From an uncultured Arcanobacterium sp. (GTDB lineage Bacteria; Actinomycetota; Actinomycetes; Actinomycetales; Actinomycetaceae), in the NCBI GenBank assembly GCA_958428545.1, contig CAUAGM010000005.1:62001-126000 (forward strand): a DNA stretch of 64,000 nt, written 5' to 3'. Position 1 is the stretch's first letter, and each line of letters begins with the position of its first letter. The notes under the pieces were generated by a model. That model searched no databases and had not been told where the DNA came from. It saw only the letters and a program-made list of their open reading frames with translations. This document shows positions 41,730 to 50,007 of the stretch, piece by piece. Made by a program: the position numbers and the translations under genes.

Positions 41730-42548
41730 ATGCGTCTCGGGAGTGAAACCGCATACCGCACAGCATTGGAAAGCTGGGAAGCACTGTTGCAGGCGAAGAG
41801 TGCTGGCGAATTAGAGCTTGCACAGGAGCTTTTTGCCATCGCTGATACGCTGACGAATGCTCCATCGTTGACGGCTGCTCTCGAAGATGGAGCACGCGAT
41901 TCGGATGCGCGCGCACAACTCGCTGCAGATGTATTTGAAGGGAAAGTTTCCGGCGAGGTCAAAGATCTTGTGGTGGGGCTGGCGCGGTCTGCATGGAGTG
42001 AGAATAAAGATCTGATTCGTGCGATCGAGATCCTCGCAACGCAGACCCTCCTGATAGGTGCTCAGAGAGAAGGCGTGCTGGATCGGGTAGAGTCTGAGCT
42101 GTATGAGATTAAGAATGTGCTTATGCATGAGCGTGAGCTGCGTAATCTCCTCACTGATGAACAGTATGGCGTGGCGGATCGTCAGCGTTTGGCATATCAG
42201 ATAATGCCGAACCTCACCTCATACTCCCGCTTGCTTCTCGAGCGTGCAGTCGATCTCAGCCATCGCTGCGGTGTGCGGCAAATGATTGTCAAATATCTCG
42301 AGTGTGCTGGTGAGCGAGGAGAACATCTCGTTGCAAGCGTCACAGCAGCAATCCCACTGACGGCAGAGCAAGAGCGGCGCTTAGCAGCTGTGCTTATGAA
42401 GAAGTATGGCAAAGAGGTGCGTATACATACCACAATTGATACGTCTGTGGTTGGTGGCGTGCGGATTCTCGTTGGCACTGATGTGATTGATGGGACGATC
42501 GCGAGCCGTTTGGCTGCGGTTAAAGAAGTATTTAGTAACGGACGTTAA
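41730..42548 (+). CDS. atpH: ATP synthase F1 subunit delta
   Basis: 272 residues with AGGAGA upstream. It joins the peripheral stalk to the top of F1. An N-terminal helical part (ELAQELFAIADTLTNAPSLTAALEDGARDS) and the C-terminal signature (GERGEHLVASVTAAIPLTAEQERRLAAVLMKKYGKEVRIHTTIDTSVVGGVRILVGTDVIDGTI) are clear. Actinobacterial delta subunits are longer than the 180 residues of others, and this one fits them. Two bases after atpF. Confidence 0.96.
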   Translation: MRLGSETAYRTALESWEALLQAKSAGELELAQELFAIADTLTNAPSLTAALEDGARDSDARAQLAADVFEGKVSGEVKDLVVGLARSAWSENKDLIRAIEILATQTLLIGAQREGVLDRVESELYEIKNVLMHERELRNLLTDEQYGVADRQRLAYQIMPNLTSYSRLLLERAVDLSHRCGVRQMIVKYLECAGERGEHLVASVTAAIPLTAEQERRLAAVLMKKYGKEVRIHTTIDTSVVGGVRILVGTDVIDGTIASRLAAVKEVFSNGR

Positions 42549-42622
42549 CACGTCAAAGGTGCGGGGCAACGCTTAAACCATAGATGAGGTTGGCGTTATC
42601 CGCTTCGAGCGAAGGATAGATA

Positions 42623-44248
42623 ATGGCGGAAATAACGATCCAGCCAGATGAGATTCGGGCTGCCCTCGATTCTTTTGTCAGCTCTTATGAGCCTGCGAAA
42701 GTTGCAAGCGAGGAAGTAGGGCACGTGATTCTCACGGCCGATGGTATTGCGCGCGTAGACGGACTGCCGAGTGCGATGGCAAACGAATTATTGAAGTTTG
42801 ACGACGGCACCTTAGGTTTGGCGATGAACCTTGAGGAGCGCAGTATTGGCGTTGTGGTGCTTGGCGATTTCTCCAATATCGAAGAAGGTATGGCAGTGCG
42901 TCGCACAGGTGAAGTATTGTCTGTACCAGTCGGCGAAGGTTACCTTGGGCGCGTCGTTGATCCTTTAGGCAAACCACTCGATGGTTTGGGTGATATTACT
43001 GATATGGAAGGCTTGCGGGCTCTTGAACTGCAGGCCCCAGGCGTAATGATGCGTCAAAGTGTAAGCGAACCGCTGCAAACGGGTATTAAAGCAATTGATG
43101 CCATGATCCCGATTGGGCGCGGGCAGCGTCAGCTTATTATTGGAGATAGAAAAACTGGCAAGACGGCTCTCGCTATCGACACTATTCTCAACCAGAAAGC
43201 AAACTGGGAATCGGGCGATCCGAAGAAACAGGTTCGCTGTATTTACGTTGCTGTGGGGCAAAAAGGCTCAACGATTGCAGAAGTTCGCTCTACACTTGAG
43301 AAAAATGATGCACTCAAATATACCACGATTGTGGCGTCCCCAGCTTCTGATCCTGCTGGTTTTAAATATCTCGCTCCTTACACAGGATCTGCTATTGGGC
43401 AGCACTGGATGTATCAAGGGAAACACGTGTTGATTGTTTTTGACGATCTTTCTAAGCAGGCTGAGGCGTATCGTGCTGTGTCGCTGCTTTTGCGCCGTCC
43501 ACCAGGGCGTGAGGCTTATCCAGGCGATGTGTTCTATCTGCATTCTCGCCTTTTGGAGCGGTGCGCGAAATTGAGTGACGGGCTTGGCGGCGGTTCGATG
43601 ACGGGTCTGCCGATTATTGAAACGAAAGCAAATGACGTATCTGCCTATATTCCGACAAACGTCATCTCAATTACCGATGGGCAGATATTTTTGCAGTCAG
43701 ATTTGTTTAATGCAAACCAGCGACCAGCTGTCGATGTGGGTATTTCGGTATCGCGCGTGGGCGGCGATGCTCAGGTAAAAGCGATGAAGAAGGTGGCTGG
43801 TACACTAAAAATTACGCTAGCTCAGTACCGCGCTCAGGCGGCGTTTGCAATGTTTGCATCTGATCTGGATGCTGCTACTCAGCAGCAGCTCATTCGGGGT
43901 GCGCGCCTGATGGAGCTCCTCAAGCAGCCGCAGTACACCCCATATCCAGTGGAAGATCAGATTGCGTCGGTTTGGGCTGGTACGCATGGATATCTCGACG
44001 ATATCCCAGTAGAGCAGGTTCATGCTTTCGAAGAAGGCTTACTCAATCATCTGCGCTTGAATACGACGGTATTGGCAACACTTGCTGAAACTGGCGTTAT
44101 GGATGAGCAGATGGAGAATCTTCTCAAAGCGGCGGTGGAAGACTTCCACAAAGAATTTGCAGTTGCTTATGGTCTTGTTCCTGAGGATGATGAGCAGCCA
44201 GAGGCTGTGAAGAGTCAAGAACAGATCGTACGCACGAAGCGAGGCTGA
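42623..44248 (+). CDS. atpA: ATP synthase F1 subunit alpha
   Basis: 541 residues. Non-catalytic nucleotide-binding subunit of the F1 hexamer. P-loop GDRKTGKTALA, the signature PAVDVGISVSRVGGDAQ and the Arg-finger region in SVSR. GAAGGATAG precedes the ATG. 74 bases follow atpH. Length slightly over the usual 510 owing to the C-terminal acidic tail. Confidence 0.98.
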   Translation: MAEITIQPDEIRAALDSFVSSYEPAKVASEEVGHVILTADGIARVDGLPSAMANELLKFDDGTLGLAMNLEERSIGVVVLGDFSNIEEGMAVRRTGEVLSVPVGEGYLGRVVDPLGKPLDGLGDITDMEGLRALELQAPGVMMRQSVSEPLQTGIKAIDAMIPIGRGQRQLIIGDRKTGKTALAIDTILNQKANWESGDPKKQVRCIYVAVGQKGSTIAEVRSTLEKNDALKYTTIVASPASDPAGFKYLAPYTGSAIGQHWMYQGKHVLIVFDDLSKQAEAYRAVSLLLRRPPGREAYPGDVFYLHSRLLERCAKLSDGLGGGSMTGLPIIETKANDVSAYIPTNVISITDGQIFLQSDLFNANQRPAVDVGISVSRVGGDAQVKAMKKVAGTLKITLAQYRAQAAFAMFASDLDAATQQQLIRGARLMELLKQPQYTPYPVEDQIASVWAGTHGYLDDIPVEQVHAFEEGLLNHLRLNTTVLATLAETGVMDEQMENLLKAAVEDFHKEFAVAYGLVPEDDEQPEAVKSQEQIVRTKRG

Positions 44249-44249
44249 C

Positions 44250-45173
44250 GTGGCGGGTGCACAGCGTATTTTCAAACAAAAGATTCGAGCAACATCAACG
44301 CTCGAAAAGGTCTTTCGCGCGATGGAGCTTATTGCTGCTTCTCGTATTGCAAAGGCTCGTGACGCTGCGCTCGGCCAGGATCCATATACCCAAGCCTTGA
44401 TTAAATCGATCCGCATGGTTGCGAGTGATGCGCAAAATACACATCCGCTCGTCACTGAACGAGCCGATACCAACAAAGTTGTGGTGCTCGTGGTCACGAG
44501 TGACCGCGGTATGGCCGGCGCTTATTCTTCATCTGTGCTTCGTGCTGCTGATAAATTTATCAACGAACTGCGCGAACAAGGTAAAGAGCCTGTTTTGTAT
44601 GTATGCGGGCGGCGTGGCGATAGCTACTATCGTTTCCGAGGAATGCCGGTAGTGAAAAGCTGGGTGGGGCAATCAGATAAGCCGAGTGATGAGCTATCGC
44701 ACGAGATTGCTAATACTCTTCTTGAACGCTTTTTAGCTCCAGCAGATGAAGGCGGTGTGGCAGAACTCCACGTAGTCTACACTCGTTTTATTTCGATGGT
44801 CACGCAACATGTGCATATTCGCCGTATGCTTCCTCTGCAGGTTGTGGATGCTCCTGCGCAGATAGGGGCAAGCAGCGTGGAAGGCGCAGCAGAAAATTCT
44901 GCTCCTCTCTATGAATACGAACCTTCTGCTCAGCGTGTATTTGATGCTTTGCTTCCGATGTTTATTGGGGTGCGTATCCGCGGCATTCTGTTGATGGCTG
45001 CTGCTTCAGAGCTTGCTGCTCGGCAGCAGGCAATGCATTCTGCCACAGATAACGCACAGGAACTTATTCGCAAATATACACGCTTGGCGAATAACGCGCG
45101 CCAGGCAGAAATTACCACAGAAATCACAGAAATTATTTCTGGCGCAGATGCGCTGGGCAAGAATGAAGGATAA
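44250..45173 (+). CDS. atpG: ATP synthase F1 subunit gamma
   Basis: 307 residues from a GTG one base after the atpA stop. The rotating central shaft. N-terminal helix GAQRIFKQKIRATSTLEKVFRAMELIAASRIAKARDA, the Rossmann-like middle (VVLVVTSDRGMAGAYSSSVLRA) and the C-terminal helix ASELAARQQAMHSATDNAQELIRKYTRLANNARQAEITTEITEIISGADAL are all present. Confidence 0.97.
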   Translation: MAGAQRIFKQKIRATSTLEKVFRAMELIAASRIAKARDAALGQDPYTQALIKSIRMVASDAQNTHPLVTERADTNKVVVLVVTSDRGMAGAYSSSVLRAADKFINELREQGKEPVLYVCGRRGDSYYRFRGMPVVKSWVGQSDKPSDELSHEIANTLLERFLAPADEGGVAELHVVYTRFISMVTQHVHIRRMLPLQVVDAPAQIGASSVEGAAENSAPLYEYEPSAQRVFDALLPMFIGVRIRGILLMAAASELAARQQAMHSATDNAQELIRKYTRLANNARQAEITTEITEIISGADALGKNEG

Positions 45174-45176
45174 CTA

Positions 45177-46637
45177 ATGACCGCTGAAGATACAGAAAAG
45201 AAAATCTCCACTGGCCGTATTGTGCAGGTGGTCGGTGCGGTGGTAGACGTCGAGTTTCCTCCGGATGCCATGCCTGAGATCAATAATGCACTCACTGTTG
45301 AAGCGGCTTTGGATGGGCAGGGAGAAGGGTCGTCACGCCTGAAGATGACGCTTGAGGTGGCTCAGCATCTTGGCAACAACATTGTGCGTACAATCGCTAT
45401 GAAGCCAACTGATGGGCTTGTGCGTGGGGCTGTGGTAGAGGATACGGGAAGTCCGATCACAGTTCCTGTGGGGGATATTACTAAAGGTCACGTCTTCAAT
45501 GTTGTGGGTGAACCGCTCAACTTGAAAGACGGTGAAAAGTTTGAAGTGAAAGAGCGTTGGCCGATTCATCGCAGTGCTCCTACTTTCGATCAGCTTGAGC
45601 CAGAAACCAAGATGTTTGAAACCGGCATTAAGGTAATTGACTTGCTCACTCCGTATGTGCAAGGCGGCAAGATCGGTCTTTTCGGCGGCGCTGGCGTGGG
45701 CAAGACGGTTTTGATTCAAGAGCTTATTCAGCGTGTGGCTCTCGATCATGGTGGTGTTTCTGTATTTGCTGGTGTGGGGGAGCGCACTCGTGAGGGTAAC
45801 GATCTCATTCACGAGATGGAAGACGCAGGCGTGCTCGATAAGACTGCGCTTGTGTTTGGGCAGATGGATGAGCCTCCGGGGGTTCGTCTGCGTATTGCTC
45901 TTTCTGGGCTGACGATGGCAGAGTATTTCCGCGATGTGCAAAACCAAGATGTGTTGCTCTTCATCGACAATATCTTCCGTTTCACCCAAGCTGGTTCTGA
46001 GGTATCGACGCTGCTTGGTCGTATGCCTTCGGCAGTGGGATATCAGCCAACGTTGGCTGATGAAATGGGGGCTTTGCAGGAGCGTATTACATCCACGCGA
46101 GGGCACTCGATTACGTCGCTCCAGGCAATCTATGTGCCGGCTGACGACTATACAGATCCTGCTCCTGCAACCACATTTGCTCATTTGGATGCTACCACGG
46201 AGCTATCGCGTGATATTGCCTCGCGTGGTCTTTATCCAGCTGTGGATCCTCTTGCATCTACTTCACGTATTCTCGATCCTCAGTATGTGGGCAAAGAACA
46301 TTATGAAGTGGCGACGCGCGTTAAGGCGATTCTTCAAAAGAATAAAGAGTTGCAGGATATTATTTCTATTCTTGGTGTGGATGAGCTTTCTGAAGAAGAC
46401 AAAGTGACAGTGGCTCGTGCTCGCCGTATCGAACAGTATCTTTCACAGAATACATATACGGCTATGAAGTTTACGGGTGTGGAAGGTTCCACTGTGCCGA
46501 TTGCTGAAACGGTCGAGGCGTTCCGCCGCATTACCGACGGCGAATACGATCAGGTGCCCGAGCAGGCGTTCTTTAATATCGGCGGTATTGAGGATATTGA
46601 GCGTGCATGGCATAAAATCCAGAAGGATATGGCCTAA
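45177..46637 (+). CDS. atpD: ATP synthase F1 subunit beta
   Basis: 486 residues. Catalytic subunit. P-loop GGAGVGKTVLIQELI, catalytic Glu region GVGERTREGNDL, DELSEED near the C terminus, and the DELSD-like lever. GAAGGATAAC lies before the ATG, three bases after atpG. Confidence 0.98.
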   Translation: MTAEDTEKKISTGRIVQVVGAVVDVEFPPDAMPEINNALTVEAALDGQGEGSSRLKMTLEVAQHLGNNIVRTIAMKPTDGLVRGAVVEDTGSPITVPVGDITKGHVFNVVGEPLNLKDGEKFEVKERWPIHRSAPTFDQLEPETKMFETGIKVIDLLTPYVQGGKIGLFGGAGVGKTVLIQELIQRVALDHGGVSVFAGVGERTREGNDLIHEMEDAGVLDKTALVFGQMDEPPGVRLRIALSGLTMAEYFRDVQNQDVLLFIDNIFRFTQAGSEVSTLLGRMPSAVGYQPTLADEMGALQERITSTRGHSITSLQAIYVPADDYTDPAPATTFAHLDATTELSRDIASRGLYPAVDPLASTSRILDPQYVGKEHYEVATRVKAILQKNKELQDIISILGVDELSEEDKVTVARARRIEQYLSQNTYTAMKFTGVEGSTVPIAETVEAFRRITDGEYDQVPEQAFFNIGGIEDIERAWHKIQKDMA

Positions 46638-46906
46638 TGAAGCTTCAGATTGTCTCTCGTACAGGAGCTATTTTTGAAGGTGATGTGAGCGAAGTTGTAG
46701 TTCCAGCAGTTGAGGGGGAGCTGGGAATTCTTCCAGGGCATACTCCGCTTCTTGCCATTTTGGTGCCAGGTACGGTTCGTTTCGTCACGTCAGATGGAAT
46801 ACGGCATACATTTGAGACTACCAATGGTTTGGTGACGCTCGAAGACGACGAAATCGTTGTCGTGGTAGATGCTGGAAAAGAAGCAGCAAGCGTGAAGGCT
46901 GTCTAG
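46637..46906 (+). CDS. atpC: ATP synthase F1 subunit epsilon, short form
   Basis: 89 residues; its ATG overlaps the atpD stop (TAATG). The N-terminal beta sandwich is complete (LQIVSRTGAIFEGDVSEVVVPAVEGELGILPGHTPLLAILVPGTVRF). The protein stops just after that domain, so the C-terminal pair of helices that can jam rotation and bind ATP in longer epsilons is absent. The frame ends at a TAG that shares its G with the nucS GTG. Confidence 0.95.
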   Translation: MKLQIVSRTGAIFEGDVSEVVVPAVEGELGILPGHTPLLAILVPGTVRFVTSDGIRHTFETTNGLVTLEDDEIVVVVDAGKEAASVKAV

Positions 46907-47640
46907 TGCGCATCGTTATCGCCGATTGTTCAGTGGATTATTCTGGGCGGCTTGATGCTCACCTTGAGCGTGCAACACGAGTGCTTATGCTGAAGGCAGA
47001 TGGCTCCGTGCTTATTCATTCAGATGGCGGTTCTTATAAACCGCTGAATTGGATGAGCCCGCCATGCGTGATGCGCGTGCGTACACCAGAGCAGAGCTTG
47101 AAGCAGAATGCACAGCAGGAATCTAGTTTGCTTTCGAGTGCCTGTAGCGATGCTATCGAAATTTGGGAGGTCCAGCATCAAAAGAGTGATGACCGTCTTG
47201 AGATCAGTATCTATGAGGTCTTCGCCAGCATTGAGCAAGATCTTGGTATTGAGCCAGGGCTGATTAAAGATGGTGTGGAGGCGCATCTCCAAGAGCTTTT
47301 AGCAGCTCAAGTTGAACGGCTTGGCGCTGGTATGACGTTAGTGCGCCGCGAGTATCCTACGGCAATCGGACCAGTGGATTTGATGGTGCTCGATTCCAAC
47401 GGCGAACATATTGCTGTTGAAGTAAAGCGCCGAGGTGAAATTGATGGAGTAGAGCAGCTCACGCGCTATCTGGATCTGCTCAGTCGTGATTCCACATTGA
47501 CGCCTATTCGCGGCATTTATGCGGCTCAAGAGATTAAACCGCAGGCTCGTACTCTTGCTGAAGATCGTGGGATTGAATGTGTGATTCTTGATTATGCCGA
47601 GATGAGAGGGATTGACTGCCCAGAAGACCGCCTCTTCTGA
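46906..47640 (+). CDS. nucS: Mismatch-specific endonuclease NucS/EndoMS
   Basis: 244 residues from a GTG that overlaps the atpC stop by one base. NucS cuts both strands at G-T, G-G and T-T mismatches and gives mismatch repair to actinobacteria that lack MutS and MutL. N-terminal dimerisation domain (VLMLKADGSVLIHSDGGSYKPLNWM) and the RecB-like nuclease domain with IGPVDLMVLDSNGEHIAVEVKRRGEIDGVEQLTRYLDLL, which holds the Asp and Glu-x-Lys catalytic residues. Last gene of the atp transcript. Confidence 0.97.
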   Translation: MRIVIADCSVDYSGRLDAHLERATRVLMLKADGSVLIHSDGGSYKPLNWMSPPCVMRVRTPEQSLKQNAQQESSLLSSACSDAIEIWEVQHQKSDDRLEISIYEVFASIEQDLGIEPGLIKDGVEAHLQELLAAQVERLGAGMTLVRREYPTAIGPVDLMVLDSNGEHIAVEVKRRGEIDGVEQLTRYLDLLSRDSTLTPIRGIYAAQEIKPQARTLAEDRGIECVILDYAEMRGIDCPEDRLF

Positions 47641-47641
47641 T

Positions 47642-47663
47642 GATGAGGTGGCGGCATCTCATC
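47642..47663 (+). terminator. Small hairpin after nucS
   Basis: GATGAG (47642-47647) pairs with CTCATC (47658-47663), right after the stop codon, with a CT-rich stretch beyond. It may end the atp-nucS transcript. Weak. Confidence 0.35.
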
Positions 47664-47746
47664 GCTTGTCGTCATTCTTTCCATTGCCGATGTATTTGTT
47701 CTCTTTTGCTGTCTTGTGCTTCTCTTCTTAGATGCAGCTCGCATGA

Positions 47747-47752
47747 TACCGT
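47747..47752 (+). promoter_or_regulatory. Extended -10 (TGA-TACCGT) for a leaderless hydrolase gene
   Basis: TACCGT lies six bases before the ATG at 47759 and is preceded by TGA, an extended -10 pattern. No Shine-Dalgarno precedes the ATG. Confidence 0.4.
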
Positions 47753-47758
47753 GAATAT

Positions 47759-48535
47759 ATGTCTATGCTTTCTTATCGTCGTTCAGGGCCAGAATCTCAG
47801 TGCCCGCTTGTGTTGATTCATGCTTTGCCGCTTAATTCCCATATGTGGGATGCGGTGATTGACGAGTTAGCCGATATTGATGTTGTGACGCCTGACGCGC
47901 CTGGTTTTGGGGATAGCCCTGCTGGAGTAGAGTTTGGTGAGCCGTCAATTGCTTCATATGCTCAGGCGTTGTATGAGCTTACTCAACGTTTAGGCGTGGA
48001 GCGTCTCGTGCTCGGTGGTCTTTCGATGGGAGGGGCTGTGTGCGCAGAATTTGTGGCGCAGTATCCTCAGATGGTTGCAGGGCTGGCATTAATGGATACG
48101 AATATCAATGCCGATACGCCGCAGCAGCGTGAAAACAGGCTTCGAATAGCTGAGATAGCAGAATCGGGGTATGGCTATAGCGCAGTAGAGCAATGGTCTG
48201 AGACGATGATCTCTAGTGAAGCTAGCGCACAACTTCGCGCTCAGATCGATGCTGAGTTGAAAGCATTGCCTAATGCTGGTTTAGCTTATCAGCAGCGCGC
48301 AATGGCTGCGCGTGTAGATCGTGCCGATTGCGTGGCTCGTGTGGAAGGTCCGGTATTTTTAGGGCGCGGAGATCAAGATCCGACGTGTTCTGCCGAATAC
48401 TTGATGAATCTTGCTCTTTCAGCGCGCTCCCCAAGGATTGTGGAATTTAGCCCGGCAAGCCATTTTTCAGCGAATGAACAGCCTTCACAGGTAGCGAATT
48501 TTTTGCGTTCCCTCTATGAAGCGAGCACAAAATAG
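47759..48535 (+). CDS. Alpha/beta hydrolase
   Basis: 258 residues. Oxyanion motif VLIHALPLNSHMWDAV, GFGDSPAG, nucleophile elbow GGLSMGGAVCAEF with the catalytic Ser, an acid in GRGDQDPTC and the His in SPASHFSANEQP. The overall layout is like 3-oxoadipate enol-lactonase or other small-molecule esterases, but no aromatic-degradation neighbours are present, so the substrate is open. It converges with the DivIVA-like gene. Confidence 0.87.
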   Translation: MSMLSYRRSGPESQCPLVLIHALPLNSHMWDAVIDELADIDVVTPDAPGFGDSPAGVEFGEPSIASYAQALYELTQRLGVERLVLGGLSMGGAVCAEFVAQYPQMVAGLALMDTNINADTPQQRENRLRIAEIAESGYGYSAVEQWSETMISSEASAQLRAQIDAELKALPNAGLAYQQRAMAARVDRADCVARVEGPVFLGRGDQDPTCSAEYLMNLALSARSPRIVEFSPASHFSANEQPSQVANFLRSLYEASTK

Positions 48536-48560
48536 CGAACTTCTTACGGGAAGATGAATG

Positions 48561-48590
48561 CCTCGTTCTTTTCCTTCCCCTAAAACGAGG
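48561..48590. terminator. Hairpin between convergent genes
   Basis: CCTCGTT (48561-48567) pairs with AACGAGG (48584-48590) in the gap between the hydrolase gene (plus) and the DivIVA-like gene (minus). The loop is pyrimidine-rich. A shared terminator is inferred from position. Confidence 0.45.
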
Positions 48591-48623
48591 TGTACGGGCA
48601 TATCTGCCAAGCTTTCGCTGCAC

Positions 48624-49751
48624 TTAATTTTCTTTGTGAGTGACGATTGATCCTGTGCTGGTGCTCAGGAGTGCGCGCATATCTTCTATGTAGGAAATGA
48701 GAGTTGCGCGTTGAGTTTCGAGAGAATCGACGTATGCGCGGGCGCTTTCTCGCTGAGCTTTACTTTCTTCTTCGGCTGCACCCTGAATATGTGCTGCTTT
48801 AGTTTGTGCTTGGTTCATAATCTCGGCAGCTTCTGTGCGTGCCCTTTCGATGATGGCTTCTGCTTCATCTGCTGCTTGGCAGGTGACGGCATTAGCGGCA
48901 TCTACTGCAGCTTGGTGTTGAGCTTCTGCCGTAGTGAGTGCTTTCTGAGTTGCGCTGATGCGTGCTTGCGCTTCATCGCGCGCTTGTGATTCTTGGGCGG
49001 AAAGTTCCTCCATAAGTTCACGTTTCATGTGAGCAGCTTGCGCTTGCGCTTGTGCATGCATGTCGGATACTTCTTTTTCCGCTTCGCTCTTTATTTTTGT
49101 GACGTATTGCTCTGCGTCGCTTGTCAGTGCGGCGATTTCTTTATTGGCTTGCGTGCGCATCATCGTCACTTCTTCGGCTGCGTCTGCACGAAGTTTTTCT
49201 GCCTCGAATTTTGCTTGAGTGAGCAGAGATTGTGCTTGAGCTTGAGCTTGGGCAAGAGTGTTTTCACTTTCGCGCGCTGTACGATCGGTAAGCTCTTGTG
49301 CACTTCGCGTGGAGGTTGTTTCTTGCGCTTGAGCCTGTGCCTGGGCATTCGTGACGATTCGCTCTGCTTTTTCTTTAGCTTCAGCCACGCGTGCTGAGCA
49401 GGTTTCGTCAGTTTGTGCGGTCAGGGTATCGGCATTTTTTTGGGCAGATGCGATAATCGATTCGGCATCAGATCGGGCACGGGTCATGACGTCTAAGGCT
49501 TGTTCTTCTGCAGAGCGCAAAAGCCTCTCAATGCGAGACCCTAAGCCAGAATAGGAGGGTTGCCCAACTTCGCCTAGCTCTTCTTGGGCTTGTGCAAGTT
49601 CTCCGGAGATTTGCAAGACTGTTAAATCGAGGTGTGCAACTTGTTCTCGAGCTTGGCTGAGTTGATGCTCAAGAGAAGAGATTGCCTCATCAACCTGAGC
49701 GCGGTCATACCCGCGCATTACGAGTGAAAACTGTGTTTTTTCTTCTGCCAT
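48624..49751 (-). CDS. DivIVA-like coiled-coil protein
   Basis: 375 residues, almost all coiled coil. The first 40 residues (FSLVMRGYDRAQVDEAISSLEHQLSQA) are the DivIVA-type N-terminal motif, in which a short lipid-binding turn precedes a parallel coiled coil. Then come long Ala/Gln/Glu-rich repeats (AQAQAQ, ARSDAESIIASAQKNADTL, AKFEAEKLRADAAEEV). Such actinobacterial proteins gather at poles and septa and build scaffolds for growth or chromosome work; DivIVA/Wag31 and FilP are relatives. Which role it plays here is not known. Standing alone on the minus strand. Confidence 0.8.
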   Translation of the reverse strand: MAEEKTQFSLVMRGYDRAQVDEAISSLEHQLSQAREQVAHLDLTVLQISGELAQAQEELGEVGQPSYSGLGSRIERLLRSAEEQALDVMTRARSDAESIIASAQKNADTLTAQTDETCSARVAEAKEKAERIVTNAQAQAQAQETTSTRSAQELTDRTARESENTLAQAQAQAQSLLTQAKFEAEKLRADAAEEVTMMRTQANKEIAALTSDAEQYVTKIKSEAEKEVSDMHAQAQAQAAHMKRELMEELSAQESQARDEAQARISATQKALTTAEAQHQAAVDAANAVTCQAADEAEAIIERARTEAAEIMNQAQTKAAHIQGAAEEESKAQRESARAYVDSLETQRATLISYIEDMRALLSTSTGSIVTHKEN

Positions 49752-49897
49752 GCCCTATCGCCCCCATCGTTGCCGTACACTGAATCTCATCGGTGAATTA
49801 TGTTTCATACAAAATTCTAGTGCAAGTTTTCATTTTCTATTAACGTGATAGACCCCACCATCATTAAAGTAGTGGCATAAAAATGTTGCAAAATCGT

Positions 49898-49903
49898 TAT
49901 AAT
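49898..49903 (+). promoter_or_regulatory. -10 box (TATAAT) upstream of the membrane protein/lipoprotein pair
   Basis: A perfect TATAAT lies 105 bases before the GTG at 50008 in an AT-rich stretch. No clear -35 was found at the right spacing. Confidence 0.4.
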
Positions 49904-50007
49904 CTATAGAGATAGTACTATATATTCTCTGTGATATATCGAGGTCTGATTGCGCGTGCTGTGCTGGGCTTTTGAGGCGGTAGTTCGGCGGTAATAAAGG
50001 AGATTAA

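Noticed and set aside
41227..41916. 229-codon minus-strand frame opposite atpF and atpH
   Set aside because: Shadow of the coding strand; lies fully over two certain ATP synthase genes.
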